From positions 1 through 64,000 of the forward strand of contig NZ_JAAMFI010000004.1 of NCBI RefSeq assembly GCF_018437225.1: a stretch of 64,000 nucleotides of DNA. The letters are read 5' to 3'. The notes beneath the pieces are model-generated. The model was not told the origin of the DNA, did not search any database, and worked only from the letters and a program-made list of their open reading frames with translations. The position numbers and the translations under genes are program-made. The number at the start of each line of letters is the position of its first letter. The stretch's first letter is position 1. The stretch is from Fructobacillus papyriferae (GTDB lineage Bacteria > Bacillota > Bacilli > Lactobacillales > Lactobacillaceae). This document shows positions 54,693 to 64,000 of this stretch, one piece after another.

Positions 54693-55136
54693 ATGTTTTT
54701 ATTCGTAAAGAATTCATATGACTTTGTTAAAAGTCTGATTAAAAGTTTGATTGAAAAATTGATTGGGAAATTAGTGAGCTACTTTGCTGCAAAATTAACG
54801 GAAAAAGATATAAAAAGGCAAGCAATCGCATATGCGAGAAAAGGATCGGCGCAACAATTACAAGAGTGGATCGACAATTCTAAGAAAATAAGTAAAAAAA
54901 TTGAATTTATTCTAAAGGTGAACGCAGGTCTTCAGAAAATGATTGGTATTTTTGAAAGATATTGTCATAACGATAATATGAAAAATTTATTGAATAAATT
55001 TTATATACTTTGTATTTGTATGGCAGGGTATTATGATCTGCTGTATAAAATTGCGATGCAACAAGTAAAAACACGCGAATTAGCTAAGGAAATATATCAA
55101 GAATGCTATGGAAGAATAGGTTTAGTAAGAAATTAG
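54693..55136 (+). CDS. Hypothetical AT-rich helical protein
   Basis: A 147-residue, lysine-rich, mostly helical protein with no motif I recognise. Residues 1-35 are amphipathic (VKNSYDFVKSLIKSLIEKLIGKLVSYFAAKL), and LLNKFYILCICMAGYYDLLY near 104-122 is hydrophobic. GGAGGATGAAAA precedes the ATG. It starts 112 bases from the recombinase start, in the opposite direction. Low GC and position mark it as island cargo. Confidence 0.6.
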   Translation: MFLFVKNSYDFVKSLIKSLIEKLIGKLVSYFAAKLTEKDIKRQAIAYARKGSAQQLQEWIDNSKKISKKIEFILKVNAGLQKMIGIFERYCHNDNMKNLLNKFYILCICMAGYYDLLYKIAMQQVKTRELAKEIYQECYGRIGLVRN

Positions 55137-55291
55137 TGGCTCGCCTTATTAGTACTATCAATACCCAATTAATCTTACTTATTCCCCCTCGCTTTTTATT
55201 TCATTTCCTGCTGAAGTAAATAGCAATTTTGGATTTGAAAATCGGTTATAATTTGAGTAGATAAACCGAAGTGAAGAACGGAGGTCGAGAG
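55137..55291. promoter_or_regulatory. Island edge and promoter of the DUF4325 gene
   Basis: TATAAT at 55247-55252 lies 40 bases before the next start; the -35 is poor. No repeat matching the tandem 14-mer at 41168 is seen here. Confidence 0.4.
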
Positions 55292-55576
55292 GTGAAAACC
55301 TTTGAACTGAAGTTTTCTGATCCAGCCCTTGGTGATGTGATGATGGGACGAGAGACTTACGACCAGCAGGTGCGCCCGAAAGTTAATTCGCAGATTCTGA
55401 ATGGCGAATTAGTGATCCGCTTTCCTGAACACATCACGATAATTGGTGATTCCTTTATCCGTGGATTTGCTCGGCCGCTGATTGATGTGATTGGATTGGA
55501 TGGCGTACGAAGCCGTGTACATTTTGTGACTTTACGAGACCGGCTAACGAAGGAGCTGTATGTTGGCTTAGTATAG
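55292..55576 (+). CDS. DUF4325-like (STAS-like) protein
   Basis: A 94-residue protein of likely STAS-like fold: LVIRFPEHITIIGDSFIRGFARPLIDVIG is the pattern of DUF4325 proteins, which often accompany stress or phage-defence loci. GTG 55292 is chosen because CGGAGGTCGAGAG lies just upstream; a GTG at 55271 would start before that site. Role unknown; binding of a partner protein rather than catalysis is expected. Confidence 0.65.
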   Translation: MKTFELKFSDPALGDVMMGRETYDQQVRPKVNSQILNGELVIRFPEHITIIGDSFIRGFARPLIDVIGLDGVRSRVHFVTLRDRLTKELYVGLV

Positions 55577-55614
55577 CGTGTCTGGCCGACCGTCTTCTTC
55601 CTTTCCCCAACCAA

Positions 55615-55646
55615 AAAAAGACCGCCCTTCACAGGCGGTCTTTTCA
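55615..55646. terminator. Bidirectional terminator
   Basis: AAAGACCGCC and GGCGGTCTTTT form a ten-pair stem between the DUF4325 gene and the converging ArAE gene. Confidence 0.9.
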
Positions 55647-55655
55647 TTTGCGATT

Positions 55656-56216
55656 TTAATCATCATTCTTATGTTCTAATCGGCGAATCACTTGTTTGGC
55701 ATCCTGTTCGATTTTACCGACTTCTTCTTCCACCTTTTCGATTTCGTCAGGCATGGCGAAGCGGTTGATCGCAATGGCGAAAAGGACCCCGATGAAGACG
55801 TCCATGACCCGTAAAAGCACGTAGACGATCGTGGCGTCTAAGGGGATGGTCAAAGCGATCATGAGAAAGGCGGCCATCCCGCCGACAATGCCAGTGTTGT
55901 AGTTGATCTTGTCGTGGATGATGATGCCGGCCATGACCAAGACAGGTACGAAGACGATCGTCAGCCAGTTGGCGTTGTGGCTGTATTCGCGGACCAGGTA
56001 GAAGACGACGGCTAGAGCACCACCGATGGCGTTTGAGACCAGCCGAATCTTGGCAAAGGAGATGGTATCATCCCAGCTATCGCGAAGAGCGAAGACGGCG
56101 GCAGTGGCCGGCACGAAGGCCGGGCGGTCGATGAAGTGGTAGGCGATCATGATTAACATGACGGCCAGACCGGTTTTGAAGGTCCGAAGACCAATATGTA
56201 CTTTAAAGAAATTCAT
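55656..56216 (-). CDS. Aromatic acid exporter/FUSC-like membrane protein
   Basis: A 186-residue membrane protein with about five transmembrane helices and an acidic coiled tail (DEIEKVEEEVGKIEQDAKQVIRRLE). The N-terminal GLRTFKTGLAVMLIMIAYHFIDRPAFVPATAAVFAL is characteristic of the ArAE/DUF939 family. ATG 56216 follows CTAGGATAAGC; a longer frame from 56267 lacks a site. It may export aromatic acids or be a stress membrane protein; the substrate is unknown. Confidence 0.8.
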   Translation of the reverse strand: MNFFKVHIGLRTFKTGLAVMLIMIAYHFIDRPAFVPATAAVFALRDSWDDTISFAKIRLVSNAIGGALAVVFYLVREYSHNANWLTIVFVPVLVMAGIIIHDKINYNTGIVGGMAAFLMIALTIPLDATIVYVLLRVMDVFIGVLFAIAINRFAMPDEIEKVEEEVGKIEQDAKQVIRRLEHKNDD

Positions 56217-56305
56217 GCTTATCCTAGAATAATATTTTTTAAAAGTGTAAGATGGCCATAGAGCCACACAAGTATAAAAGTATACACCGATTTTAGGAGG
56301 TTGTC

Positions 56306-57049
56306 ATGGTAAATAACGAAGTCTTAAAGCAATTGCACGCCCACGAGTCCATTCGGGCCTTTAAAGAAAAGCCAGTTTCAGACGAAACGATGGATGCCGT
56401 TTTCTCTGCGGCCTTTGCTGGACCCAACATGCAAAACTACCAGCCCGTGACCTTTATTGAGATTACGGATCAGGCTTTGAAGCAAAAGATCACCGACACG
56501 GTCCACATGGGCTACATCGCTTCGGCCCCACGCTTCTACGTGGCCTGTGTTGATTGGAACCGCGATTTGATTGGCCAATCCGATGAGAACAAGGCAATCA
56601 TCGAAGACCGCATCCAACACTACCAGTTCTTAGAAGGTGGGATTGTTTCGGCTTCGATCACTTTGGGACGTGCCCAAGTGGCTGCTGAATCCCTTGGTTT
56701 GGGAACGGTTACCATGGCCGGTGTCATGGGCGCTTTTGAACTTTACGAAGCTGAATTGGACTTGCCAAAGTACGTCAAGCCAATCATGGGCTTCTCCGTT
56801 GGCTACCCTGACCAGAACCCTGGAGTAAAGCCAAAGTTGCCATTGTCCGGATCCGTGATGGCTGGCAAGTACGACGAGAAGAAAGTCGAAGCAGCCGTCA
56901 ACGAATACGATCAGACCATGGCCGACTACTATGGAAAGCGCGACATGGATACCAATTGGACCAAGCACAACGCCAAGTTGTTCAAGATGATTCCAGCAGA
57001 CCCTCGTTTGTCCAAATACCCCATGTCAAAGGGCTTGAACTTGAAGTAA
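56306..57049 (+). CDS. NADPH-dependent nitroreductase/oxidoreductase
   Basis: A 247-residue FMN protein of the NfsA/FRP-type nitroreductase group. The N-terminal HESIRAFKEKPVSDETMDAVFSAA and the loop AGPNMQNYQPVTFIEI bind FMN. Later parts include GLGTVTMAGVMG and the C-terminal DTNWTKHNAKLF region. It should reduce nitroaromatics, quinones or flavins with NAD(P)H. TTAGGAGGTTGTC precedes the ATG. It is monocistronic. Confidence 0.9.
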   Translation: MVNNEVLKQLHAHESIRAFKEKPVSDETMDAVFSAAFAGPNMQNYQPVTFIEITDQALKQKITDTVHMGYIASAPRFYVACVDWNRDLIGQSDENKAIIEDRIQHYQFLEGGIVSASITLGRAQVAAESLGLGTVTMAGVMGAFELYEAELDLPKYVKPIMGFSVGYPDQNPGVKPKLPLSGSVMAGKYDEKKVEAAVNEYDQTMADYYGKRDMDTNWTKHNAKLFKMIPADPRLSKYPMSKGLNLK

Positions 57050-57055
57050 AGCATT

Positions 57056-57087
57056 AAAAAAGACCGTCGTTGAACGGTCTTTTTTAA
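57056..57087 (+). terminator. Terminator after the nitroreductase gene
   Basis: AAAAAAGACCGT and ACGGTCTTTTTT form a 12-pair stem with a six-base loop. Confidence 0.92.
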
Positions 57088-57116
57088 TTGGCATTTAATC
57101 GGAGCTGGGGTATACT
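57088..57116 (+). promoter_or_regulatory. groESL promoter
   Basis: TTGGCA (57088-57093), a 17-base spacer and TATACT (57111-57116), just before the CIRCE element. Confidence 0.88.
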
Positions 57117-57127
57117 AGAGATAGTAA

Positions 57128-57154
57128 TTAGCAGTCTTTATAAGAGAGTGCTAA
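57128..57154. promoter_or_regulatory. CIRCE operator (HrcA site), one mismatch
   Basis: TTAGCAGTC, nine bases, GAGTGCTAA. The consensus is TTAGCACTC-N9-GAGTGCTAA, so only one base of the left arm differs. It lies directly after the -10, where HrcA binding blocks transcription. groESL should thus rise on heat shock. Confidence 0.95.
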
Positions 57155-57176
57155 ATAAGATCTGGAGGTCCGATTC

Positions 57177-57461
57177 ATGTTGAAACCATTGGAAGATCGG
57201 CTCGTTGTAGCCCTAGAAGAAGCTCATGAACAGCAGGTTGGCGGCATTGTGATTGCCCAGGCCAAAGAAGAACAGCCGGTATCGGGCAAGGTCGTCGCGG
57301 CCGGCCCCGGTCGCTTGGCTGAAAACGGCGACCGCTTAAAGATGACGGTTCAAGTAGGTGACCAAGTTCTCTTCGACAAGTTTGCCGGTCAGGCAATCGA
57401 GGTCGATGGACAGAACTACTTAGCCCTGCGTGAAAAAGATGTGATTGGGATTTTGGACTAG
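57177..57461 (+). CDS. groES: Co-chaperonin GroES
   Basis: GroES (94 residues) caps the GroEL cavity. MLKPLEDRLVVALEEA and the mobile loop region HEQQVGGIVIAQAKEEQP are present. It has CTGGAGGTCCGATTC before the ATG and is followed by groEL after 79 bases. Confidence 0.97.
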   Translation: MLKPLEDRLVVALEEAHEQQVGGIVIAQAKEEQPVSGKVVAAGPGRLAENGDRLKMTVQVGDQVLFDKFAGQAIEVDGQNYLALREKDVIGILD

Positions 57462-57525
57462 GAAAGTGGCAAAAAGTTCGACTCGGCTTGGCTGGACGAA
57501 CGGACTTAGTCACAAGATGGAATAA

Positions 57526-59169
<1,644 letters not shown>

Positions 59170-59201
59170 GGCAGGAAACTGGTTTTATTTAGTAATGAAT
59201 C

Positions 59202-59231
59202 AAGAAGCGGGTCAAGGCCCGCTTCTTTTTT
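59202..59231 (+). terminator. Terminator after groEL
   Basis: AGAAGCGGG and CCCGCTTCT, nine pairs, with T run. Confidence 0.93.
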
Positions 59232-59284
59232 AGGCGGAAAGCCGACCAGCCAGTTGGGCTTTGCTCGATTCGCCTGATTTCTTG

Positions 59285-59293
59285 TGCTAGAAT
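59285..59293 (+). promoter_or_regulatory. Extended -10 of the DUF3290 gene
   Basis: TGCTAGAAT with TAGAAT at 59288-59293, 21 bases before the start codon; -35 not clear. Confidence 0.5.
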
Positions 59294-59313
59294 ACATCAC
59301 ATGGAGGGTTCTC

Positions 59314-59757
59314 ATGACATTTTATTCCCTAGACTACTTAATTCATCAAAATAACCTGACCAATAAGGTTTACCTTACACTGTTGGTCGTCGCCCTTGTC
59401 GCAGTTAGCGTTGGGCTGACCGCCTCATTCCGCCACCGTTTCAACATGCGCTACCGAGACCTGACCATCATTGCTTTTTTGACCTTTCTTTTCTTTGGCG
59501 GGTTAACCTTTACTAACCTCCAAAACACGCAGGCGCAAAACTTGCAGCAAAACGAGATGGCCACCTTTGCTAAAGCCTACGCTTCTGACCAGAAGGTTAA
59601 AAAGTCGACCCTTGCCTTCAATTCGACGACCATGCAAGATGGGATGATTGCAAAGGAAGGCAAGTCCTTTTATCAAATCACGCTCTCAAAGGATCAAAAG
59701 TCTTATAGCCGAACGCAAGTCTATCTCATCAACAACCAAGTGGAGGTCGTGAAATAA
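59314..59757 (+). CDS. DUF3290 family protein
   Basis: A 147-residue protein with two N-terminal membrane segments (about 19-37 and 49-66) and an extracellular C-terminal domain. MTFYSLDYLIHQNNLTNKVY is typical of DUF3290, which in lactobacilli always seems to sit before a DUF421 gene, as here. GGAGGGTTCTC precedes ATG 59314. Function unknown. Its stop overlaps the next ATG. Confidence 0.85.
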   Translation: MTFYSLDYLIHQNNLTNKVYLTLLVVALVAVSVGLTASFRHRFNMRYRDLTIIAFLTFLFFGGLTFTNLQNTQAQNLQQNEMATFAKAYASDQKVKKSTLAFNSTTMQDGMIAKEGKSFYQITLSKDQKSYSRTQVYLINNQVEVVK

Positions 59758-60401
59758 TGTCATTATACATGCCGATATTTTTAAAACTGGGGATTGGTCT
59801 GATTGTGATCATCATCCAGATCAATATTTTTGGTAAGGGGAACTTGGCGCCAACAAACGCCTTAGATCAGGTTCAAAACTACGTTCTTGGTGGTATCATC
59901 GGTGGTACGATTTACTCCGAAGCCATCACAGTCTTCCAGTTTATGATGGTTATGATCATCTGGACGCTTCTCGTGATGGTCTTGAAATTTGCAAAAGAGC
60001 ACAATCGCTTTGCTAAAGTCATCTTGGATGGGAAACCCACCGTTTTAATTGACCGAGGGAAGGTCCGTGTCCATGCGGTAATGTCGGCTGGACAATCAGC
60101 GGCTGATTTGATGTTCAAGCTGCGGGAAAACGAAGTCTACGATATTTCCAAAGTTAAACGTGCTGTATTGGAGCAAAACGGGCAATTAACGGTCATCGAA
60201 TACGGGGAAGATTCGCCTAAGTATCCAATTATCTACGATGGTCAACCCAATGATGACGTCTTATCAGCCATCGAAAAAGATGAGGAATGGTTGGATGAGC
60301 AAGTCGTTGCACTGGGCTATCATGGCATGGGTGACATCTTTGTCGGGGAGTACATCTCAGGCAAGTTGCGCTTGACCCCCTATGATGAGCAGAAAAAATA
60401 A
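59757..60401 (+). CDS. DUF421 (YetF-family) membrane protein
   Basis: A 214-residue protein with three N-terminal membrane helices and a cytosolic domain carrying the DUF421 core: GKPTVLIDRGKVRVHAVMSAGQSAADLMFKLRENEVYDISKVKRAVLEQNGQLTVIE. The family includes YetF/YrbG proteins of unknown function, possibly stress-linked. It is coupled to the DUF3290 gene. Confidence 0.88.
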   Translation: MSLYMPIFLKLGIGLIVIIIQINIFGKGNLAPTNALDQVQNYVLGGIIGGTIYSEAITVFQFMMVMIIWTLLVMVLKFAKEHNRFAKVILDGKPTVLIDRGKVRVHAVMSAGQSAADLMFKLRENEVYDISKVKRAVLEQNGQLTVIEYGEDSPKYPIIYDGQPNDDVLSAIEKDEEWLDEQVVALGYHGMGDIFVGEYISGKLRLTPYDEQKK

Positions 60402-60411
60402 AAAGAGTTCA

Positions 60412-60449
60412 AAAGGCTTTCCTACCAGAGATGGTGGGAAAGCCTTTTT
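60412..60449. terminator. Bidirectional terminator
   Basis: AAAAGGCTTTCC and GGAAAGCCTTTT form a 12-pair core stem between the DUF421 and rpiA genes, which converge. Confidence 0.88.
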
Positions 60450-60453
60450 AGTA

Positions 60454-61143
60454 TTAGGTTGTTTTTTTGACCAGCGTTTGAATCGGGTCGGTTCCGATGA
60501 TGACCTTGTCACAGATATCAAGGAAAAGTCCGTGTTCGACAACGCCGGTGATTGCCTTCAGGGTTTTCGCTAAGGCTTTTTTGTCATCGACCTGATCGAT
60601 TCGCACATCGATAATGTTGTGGCCGGAATCCGTCTTGGCCCGTTCACTTTCGTTTTTCATGCGGAACTTGGGCCGCAAATTGAGCTCAGCTAGGGTGAGG
60701 TAAACTTGTTGCGCCCCAAATTCGATGACTTCAACTGGTAGGGGAAAGGTGCCAAGAAGATCGTGTGCTTTGCTTTGATCGACCACCCAGACGTTTTTCT
60801 TGGAGCGTAGGGCCACCACTTTTTCGTAGAGTAGCGCCGCCCCGCCTCCTTTGATCCCGTTGAGCTCGGGATCGACTTCATCAGCGCCATCGATGGTGAC
60901 GTCAATAGCCGACACCTCGTCGATGTCTTTAACCGTCAAACCAAGTGACTGGGCTAGTTCGGCTGAGCGCTTGGAGGTGGCGACTCCTGTAATCTGCCAG
61001 TTTTGATCGTTGACCTTTGCAGCCAGGGCTTCGATGAAGACGGCGGCGGTGCTTCCAGTACCAAGACCAACGACCATACCGTCTTGAACTTCTTCAAGCG
61101 CTTTAAGTGCGGCGCGTGCTTTTTCTTCTTTTTGATGAGACAT
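60454..61143 (-). CDS. rpiA: Ribose-5-phosphate isomerase A
   Basis: RpiA (229 residues) interconverts ribose 5-phosphate and ribulose 5-phosphate. VGLGTGSTAAVFIEAL binds phosphate, DVTIDGADEVD and GGGAALLYEKVVA form the active site (catalytic E in the latter). It follows rbsK by nine bases on the same strand, so ribose taken up or released from nucleosides enters the pentose phosphate/phosphoketolase pathway. AGGAGGTCTGC precedes the ATG. Confidence 0.96.
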   Translation of the reverse strand: MSHQKEEKARAALKALEEVQDGMVVGLGTGSTAAVFIEALAAKVNDQNWQITGVATSKRSAELAQSLGLTVKDIDEVSAIDVTIDGADEVDPELNGIKGGGAALLYEKVVALRSKKNVWVVDQSKAHDLLGTFPLPVEVIEFGAQQVYLTLAELNLRPKFRMKNESERAKTDSGHNIIDVRIDQVDDKKALAKTLKAITGVVEHGLFLDICDKVIIGTDPIQTLVKKTT

Positions 61144-61152
61144 GCAGACCTC

Positions 61153-62088
61153 CTAATTCATCGCCATTGGTGCGAGCTTTAAAGCGATCTCTTCTTGCGT
61201 CGGAATGGCGGGGATGGCGCCTGGTCGAGAAACGGCGATGGCAGAGGCAGCCGAAGCTTTCTGCAAAGCGCGCTCGATGTTGCTAAAGTCCGCATCCAAG
61301 GTCGTGGCGATGGTGCCGATAAAGGTGTCACCGGCAGCAGTCGTGTCGTTGACCTCCACTTCGAAATTGTGCACGGGGCCGACGTGCTGACCAACGGCAA
61401 AAAAGGCGCCAGCTTCTCCGAGGGTAATGACTAACTGTTGGATTCCTAGTTGCTCTTGGTAAAGCGGGAGGCGATCCTTTAGTGTCTTGTAATCGGTTAC
61501 TGCCGGCAAGTGGAGGAGGGAAGCCGCCTCGCTTTCATTTGGCACTAGGAGATCCGTGTTTTGCAAGATGGCGGATTCGATTCGATCAGTGACCGGCGCT
61601 GGGTTTAAAATCGTCATGGCACCAGCTTCTTTAGCAATTTCAAAGCCTTTTTTGATGACTGGTCGTGGCACCTCGAGTTGGGCAACGACGACGTCGGCTT
61701 TTTTGATAATGTCTCGGGCTTTTTCAACATCGTCTGCGGTCAAAAGCGCATTCGCCCCACCATGGACGAGAATCGTGTTATGCCCGTCTTCTTCTAACAT
61801 GATGTAGGCGGTCCCGGTTGGCCCATCTTTTTCCTGAACGAAGCGGGTATCAATGCCTTCTTGTTCGAGCAGGTTTTTAAAGGTGCTGCCTTCTTTATCA
61901 CGACCGACCGCACCGATAAAAGAAACCGCAGCACCCTGCCTTGCGGCTGCTACCGCCTGATTCGCGCCTTTTCCACCAAAGTTGCTTGACTTGTTTTGAA
62001 TGGGCCTGGTCTCGCCTTCCTTTGGGAGTTGGTCAATCTTCATCAAGACGTCCACGTTTAAACTACCGATCACCACAATGTTTTTCAT
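61153..62088 (-). CDS. rbsK: Ribokinase
   Basis: RbsK (311 residues) phosphorylates ribose with ATP. The PfkB signatures are the N-terminal GSLNVDVLMKIDQLPKEGET and GGKGANQAVAAARQGA, and the C-terminal NDTTAAGDTFIGTIAT with the catalytic aspartate. CAGGAGGAGCTTACA precedes the ATG. It is co-transcribed with rpiA and divergent from the nucleoside transporter gene. Confidence 0.96.
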   Translation of the reverse strand: MKNIVVIGSLNVDVLMKIDQLPKEGETRPIQNKSSNFGGKGANQAVAAARQGAAVSFIGAVGRDKEGSTFKNLLEQEGIDTRFVQEKDGPTGTAYIMLEEDGHNTILVHGGANALLTADDVEKARDIIKKADVVVAQLEVPRPVIKKGFEIAKEAGAMTILNPAPVTDRIESAILQNTDLLVPNESEAASLLHLPAVTDYKTLKDRLPLYQEQLGIQQLVITLGEAGAFFAVGQHVGPVHNFEVEVNDTTAAGDTFIGTIATTLDADFSNIERALQKASAASAIAVSRPGAIPAIPTQEEIALKLAPMAMN

Positions 62089-62342
62089 TGTAAGCTCCTC
62101 CTGGGTTTTCTTTTAGTTTAGGGAGGGGGAGCCCGCTTTTCATAGCCTTTTGGCAAAGGAGGTTGGTTTTTCGCCCAGACTGACTGAAAATTAGTAAAAT
62201 ACTCGTTTTTCCTTGACTTCTTTGCTTCACTACAAGTAACGAAGGTCGTTTTCTTTTTTGAGCAGAAGGAAACTCGGAAATGGCTTTCGCCAAAACAGTT
62301 CAAACAACGTGCGAACCAATACGAAAAAAGGATGGAAGAACC
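62089..62342. promoter_or_regulatory. Divergent promoter region rbsK/nupC
   Basis: About 250 bases between the two starts. TTGACT at about 62213 on the plus strand lacks a well-placed -10. No clear operator palindrome or riboswitch is seen. Confidence 0.4.
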
Positions 62343-63566
62343 ATGTTAATCGTTGTTAATCTCATGAGTATCGCTGTTTTTATTTTGCTGGCCTACGCCT
62401 TATCGAATGACCGAAAGCAGATCCGGTGGCGGTCGGTCTTCACCGTTTTAGGCCTCGAGTTCTTTTTGGCCTGGTTTTTTACGCAGTTTGCCGCTGGTCG
62501 AACCGTCGTCTTAGGGGCAGCCAATCTCTTTAACTGGTTGGTGTCGGCCTCGGTCAAGGGGATCGCTTTTGCCTTTCCGGAGTGGCTGACGTCAAACGAT
62601 GGCGGGCCGAACTTTGTGACGGCGGCCTTACTGCCGATGCTCTTAGTGGTGCCGCTTTTTGACATTTTGACTTACGTTGGCTTTTTACCCTGGCTGATCA
62701 AATGGGCGGGGTTGGGCCTATCGAAGCTCACCGGGCAACCCAAGTTCGAAGCGTTCTTTTCAATCGAAATGATGTTTCTTGGCAATACGGACGTTTTGGC
62801 CGTTTCGAAGCGGCAGCTGCAGGTAATGTCTGCCCGAAGAAACATGACCTTGGCCCTGATGTCGATGTCTTGCGTGTCGGCGGCCATCATCGGGTCGTAC
62901 ACGCAGATGGTGCCTGGACAATACGTTTTGGCTGCCATTCCTTTGAATATCTTGGGGGCCATTGCGGTTTCGGCCATTTTGAATCCAACCCGGATTTCAA
63001 AAGAAGAAGACATCGTCGTCCAAGTGGGGGAAGAAAAAGAAAAGCGCGAGCCCTTCTTTTCCTTTTTAAGTGGCTCCATCTTGTCTGCTGGGAAACTGGT
63101 GTTGATGATCGCGGCAACGGTGATTGCCTTTGTCTCCCTTGGCGAGCTAATGAATCAGCTGCTTGGGATTTTGGGCCTGTCTTTTTTGACTCTTGAAAAC
63201 ATCTTTGGCGTTATCATGTTCCCCTTTGCCTGGCTTTTGGGCTTTTCCGTATCAGACGCCTTCCACTTGGCCCAGTACATGGGAACGAAGTTGGTCACCA
63301 ATGAATTTGTGGTCATGGGTGAGATTTCAAAGGATATGCTGGCCCAAAAAGGGCTCTTTGCAAACGCGCATGCCCGGATTGTCTTGACTGTCTTTTTGAC
63401 TTCCTTTGCTAATTTCGGAACAATCGGAATGATCATTGCCTGTTTTAAGGGTTTGGTGAGTCAAGCTAAAAACGACTACATTGCCAGTCGGGTGCCTCAG
63501 ATGCTGCTCTCGGGTGTTTTGGTGTCGCTTTTATCGTCTGCCATGGCCGGGCTTTTTGTCTGGTAG
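62343..63566 (+). CDS. nupC: NupC-family nucleoside transporter
   Basis: A 407-residue concentrative nucleoside transporter. The N-terminal gate has two helices, followed by VLPLFDILTYVGFLPWLIKW-like sequence. The substrate region FSIEMMFLGNTDVLAVSKRQLQVM and MSMSCVSAAIIGSYTQMVPGQYVLAAI match CNT-family blocks. ATG 62343 follows GGATGGAAGAACC; the 62280 reading has no site. Nucleosides imported here could feed ribose to the divergent rbsK-rpiA genes. Confidence 0.92.
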   Translation: MLIVVNLMSIAVFILLAYALSNDRKQIRWRSVFTVLGLEFFLAWFFTQFAAGRTVVLGAANLFNWLVSASVKGIAFAFPEWLTSNDGGPNFVTAALLPMLLVVPLFDILTYVGFLPWLIKWAGLGLSKLTGQPKFEAFFSIEMMFLGNTDVLAVSKRQLQVMSARRNMTLALMSMSCVSAAIIGSYTQMVPGQYVLAAIPLNILGAIAVSAILNPTRISKEEDIVVQVGEEKEKREPFFSFLSGSILSAGKLVLMIAATVIAFVSLGELMNQLLGILGLSFLTLENIFGVIMFPFAWLLGFSVSDAFHLAQYMGTKLVTNEFVVMGEISKDMLAQKGLFANAHARIVLTVFLTSFANFGTIGMIIACFKGLVSQAKNDYIASRVPQMLLSGVLVSLLSSAMAGLFVW

Positions 63567-63572
63567 CATGCA

Positions 63573-63615
63573 AAAAAGATTCCCCTGGCTCGATGTAGTC
63601 AGGGGAATCTTTTTT
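63573..63615. terminator. Bidirectional terminator after nupC
   Basis: AGATTCCCCTG and CAGGGGAATCT form an 11-pair stem; A and T runs on both sides serve the converging CBS gene too. Confidence 0.93.
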
Positions 63616-63619
63616 GGTT

Positions 63620-64000
63620 TTACATAAATTCTGCGAGGTCTTCTTGTGCGACAACGTAGTATCGCTTTCGCTCGAGCTTGGTGATGATTTTTCGAAGCAC
63701 GGGGGAATCAGCGGTTAAGGGCAGGGTGAAGAGCACGGCCAAGGGACCTTGGTTTTGGACTTGAAGGGACAGAACCGATTCAATGTTCGTGTAACGGGTG
63801 ATAATTCGAGCCATCCGTGATAGGTCGCCCCGGCGCTCGCGATCTTTGACCGCGATGGCCACGCCACCTTTGGCAAGGGACCAGGATTTGGACAAGAGGT
63901 CCATCAAGGCCGCATGCGTCAGAATCCCGACAAAGTGGTGGCCTTCGTCAACCACGGCGATATAGGGTAAGTCGCGAATGGCAAAGAAAAGTTGGTAAAA
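63620..64000 (-). CDS. CBS-ACT domain protein, 5' part outside window
   Basis: The last 126 or so residues are seen. FAIRDLPYIAVVDEGHHFVGILTHAALMDLL is the end of a CBS pair, which in such proteins binds adenine nucleotides. It is followed by an ACT-like domain (GGVAIAVKDRERRGDLSRMARIITRYTNIESV). The frame stays open to the window end, so the gene begins beyond 64000; an internal GTG at 63955 is not taken as the start. Similar two-CBS plus ACT proteins (AcuB-like) sense the energy state in Firmicutes. Confidence 0.75.
   Translation of the reverse strand, partial: FYQLFFAIRDLPYIAVVDEGHHFVGILTHAALMDLLSKSWSLAKGGVAIAVKDRERRGDLSRMARIITRYTNIESVLSLQVQNQGPLAVLFTLPLTADSPVLRKIITKLERKRYYVVAQEDLAEFM

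Noticed and set aside
41000-55300. CRISPR array or cas genes in the defence island
   Set aside because: No regularly spaced repeats of 25-37 bases with unique spacers, and no Cas-like protein; the repeats found belong to hsdS cassettes.

Overview
The window looks like a low-to-moderate GC member of the Lactobacillales, most probably the Leuconostoc/Fructobacillus/Weissella branch. The evidence is a Firmicutes-type T-box in front of serS, ClpC with a UVR motif, the ecfA1-ecfA2-ecfT-truA order, LytTR-DUF3021 and DUF3290-DUF421 pairs, a CIRCE element at groESL, a short-LID adenylate kinase, and heavy use of TTG/CGT codons with AGGAGG ribosome binding sites. The assignment to a family is an inference; no rRNA is present to prove it.

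Layout. 1-8.7 kb: the end of a tRNA-Ile gene, T-box-serS, secA, prfB (without the usual +1 frameshift), clpC, and a convergent comC-like prepilin peptidase. 8.7-16.6 kb: the str operon (rpsL, rpsG, fusA) with a long structured leader, then potABCD for polyamine uptake and one AT-rich membrane protein. 16.6-30.8 kb: one long S10/spc/alpha ribosomal protein array (rpsJ to rplQ, with secY, adk, infA, rpmJ, rpoA). rpsN is missing between rplE and rpsH, and a strong hairpin pair sits there instead. 30.8-37.3 kb: an ABC exporter with a LytTR/DUF3021 pair, ecfA1-ecfA2-ecfT-truA, and a flavin-type small oxidase. 37.3-40.0 kb: an insertion between truA and rplM-rpsI carrying a 60-residue histidine-patterned peptide gene, a candidate structured RNA of nearly 400 nt, and a cell-wall-anchored adhesin. 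40.0-40.9 kb: L13 leader-rplM-rpsI.

41-55.1 kb is a defence and recombination island, mostly AT-richer than its surroundings. It opens with a cluster of four DnaA-box-like repeats and a small-RNA-like locus. A two-gene module follows: a 522-residue protein with a PD-(D/E)xK-like motif and a HEPN protein of AbiU2 type. Next come a lone hypothetical gene and a complete type I restriction-modification system (hsdR, hsdM, hsdS). Behind the hsdS terminator lie two silent target-recognition cassettes, bounded by the same short repeats that bound both recognition domains of the expressed hsdS. A Panacea (SocA-like) toxin-antitoxin pair and a tyrosine recombinase close the set. The layout fits a switchable DNA-specificity system with stabilising and abortive modules around it.

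55.2-64 kb returns to housekeeping: a DUF4325 protein, an ArAE-type membrane protein, a nitroreductase, CIRCE-groES-groEL, DUF3290-DUF421, rbsK-rpiA facing a NupC nucleoside transporter, and the 3' part of a CBS-ACT gene cut by the window end.

The strongest candidates for something undescribed are the nuclease-HEPN pair (41.9-44.2 kb), the direct-repeat hsdS cassette archive with its recombinase (50.0-54.6 kb), the structured RNA at 37.8-38.2 kb, and the small histidine-patterned peptide at 37.5 kb.
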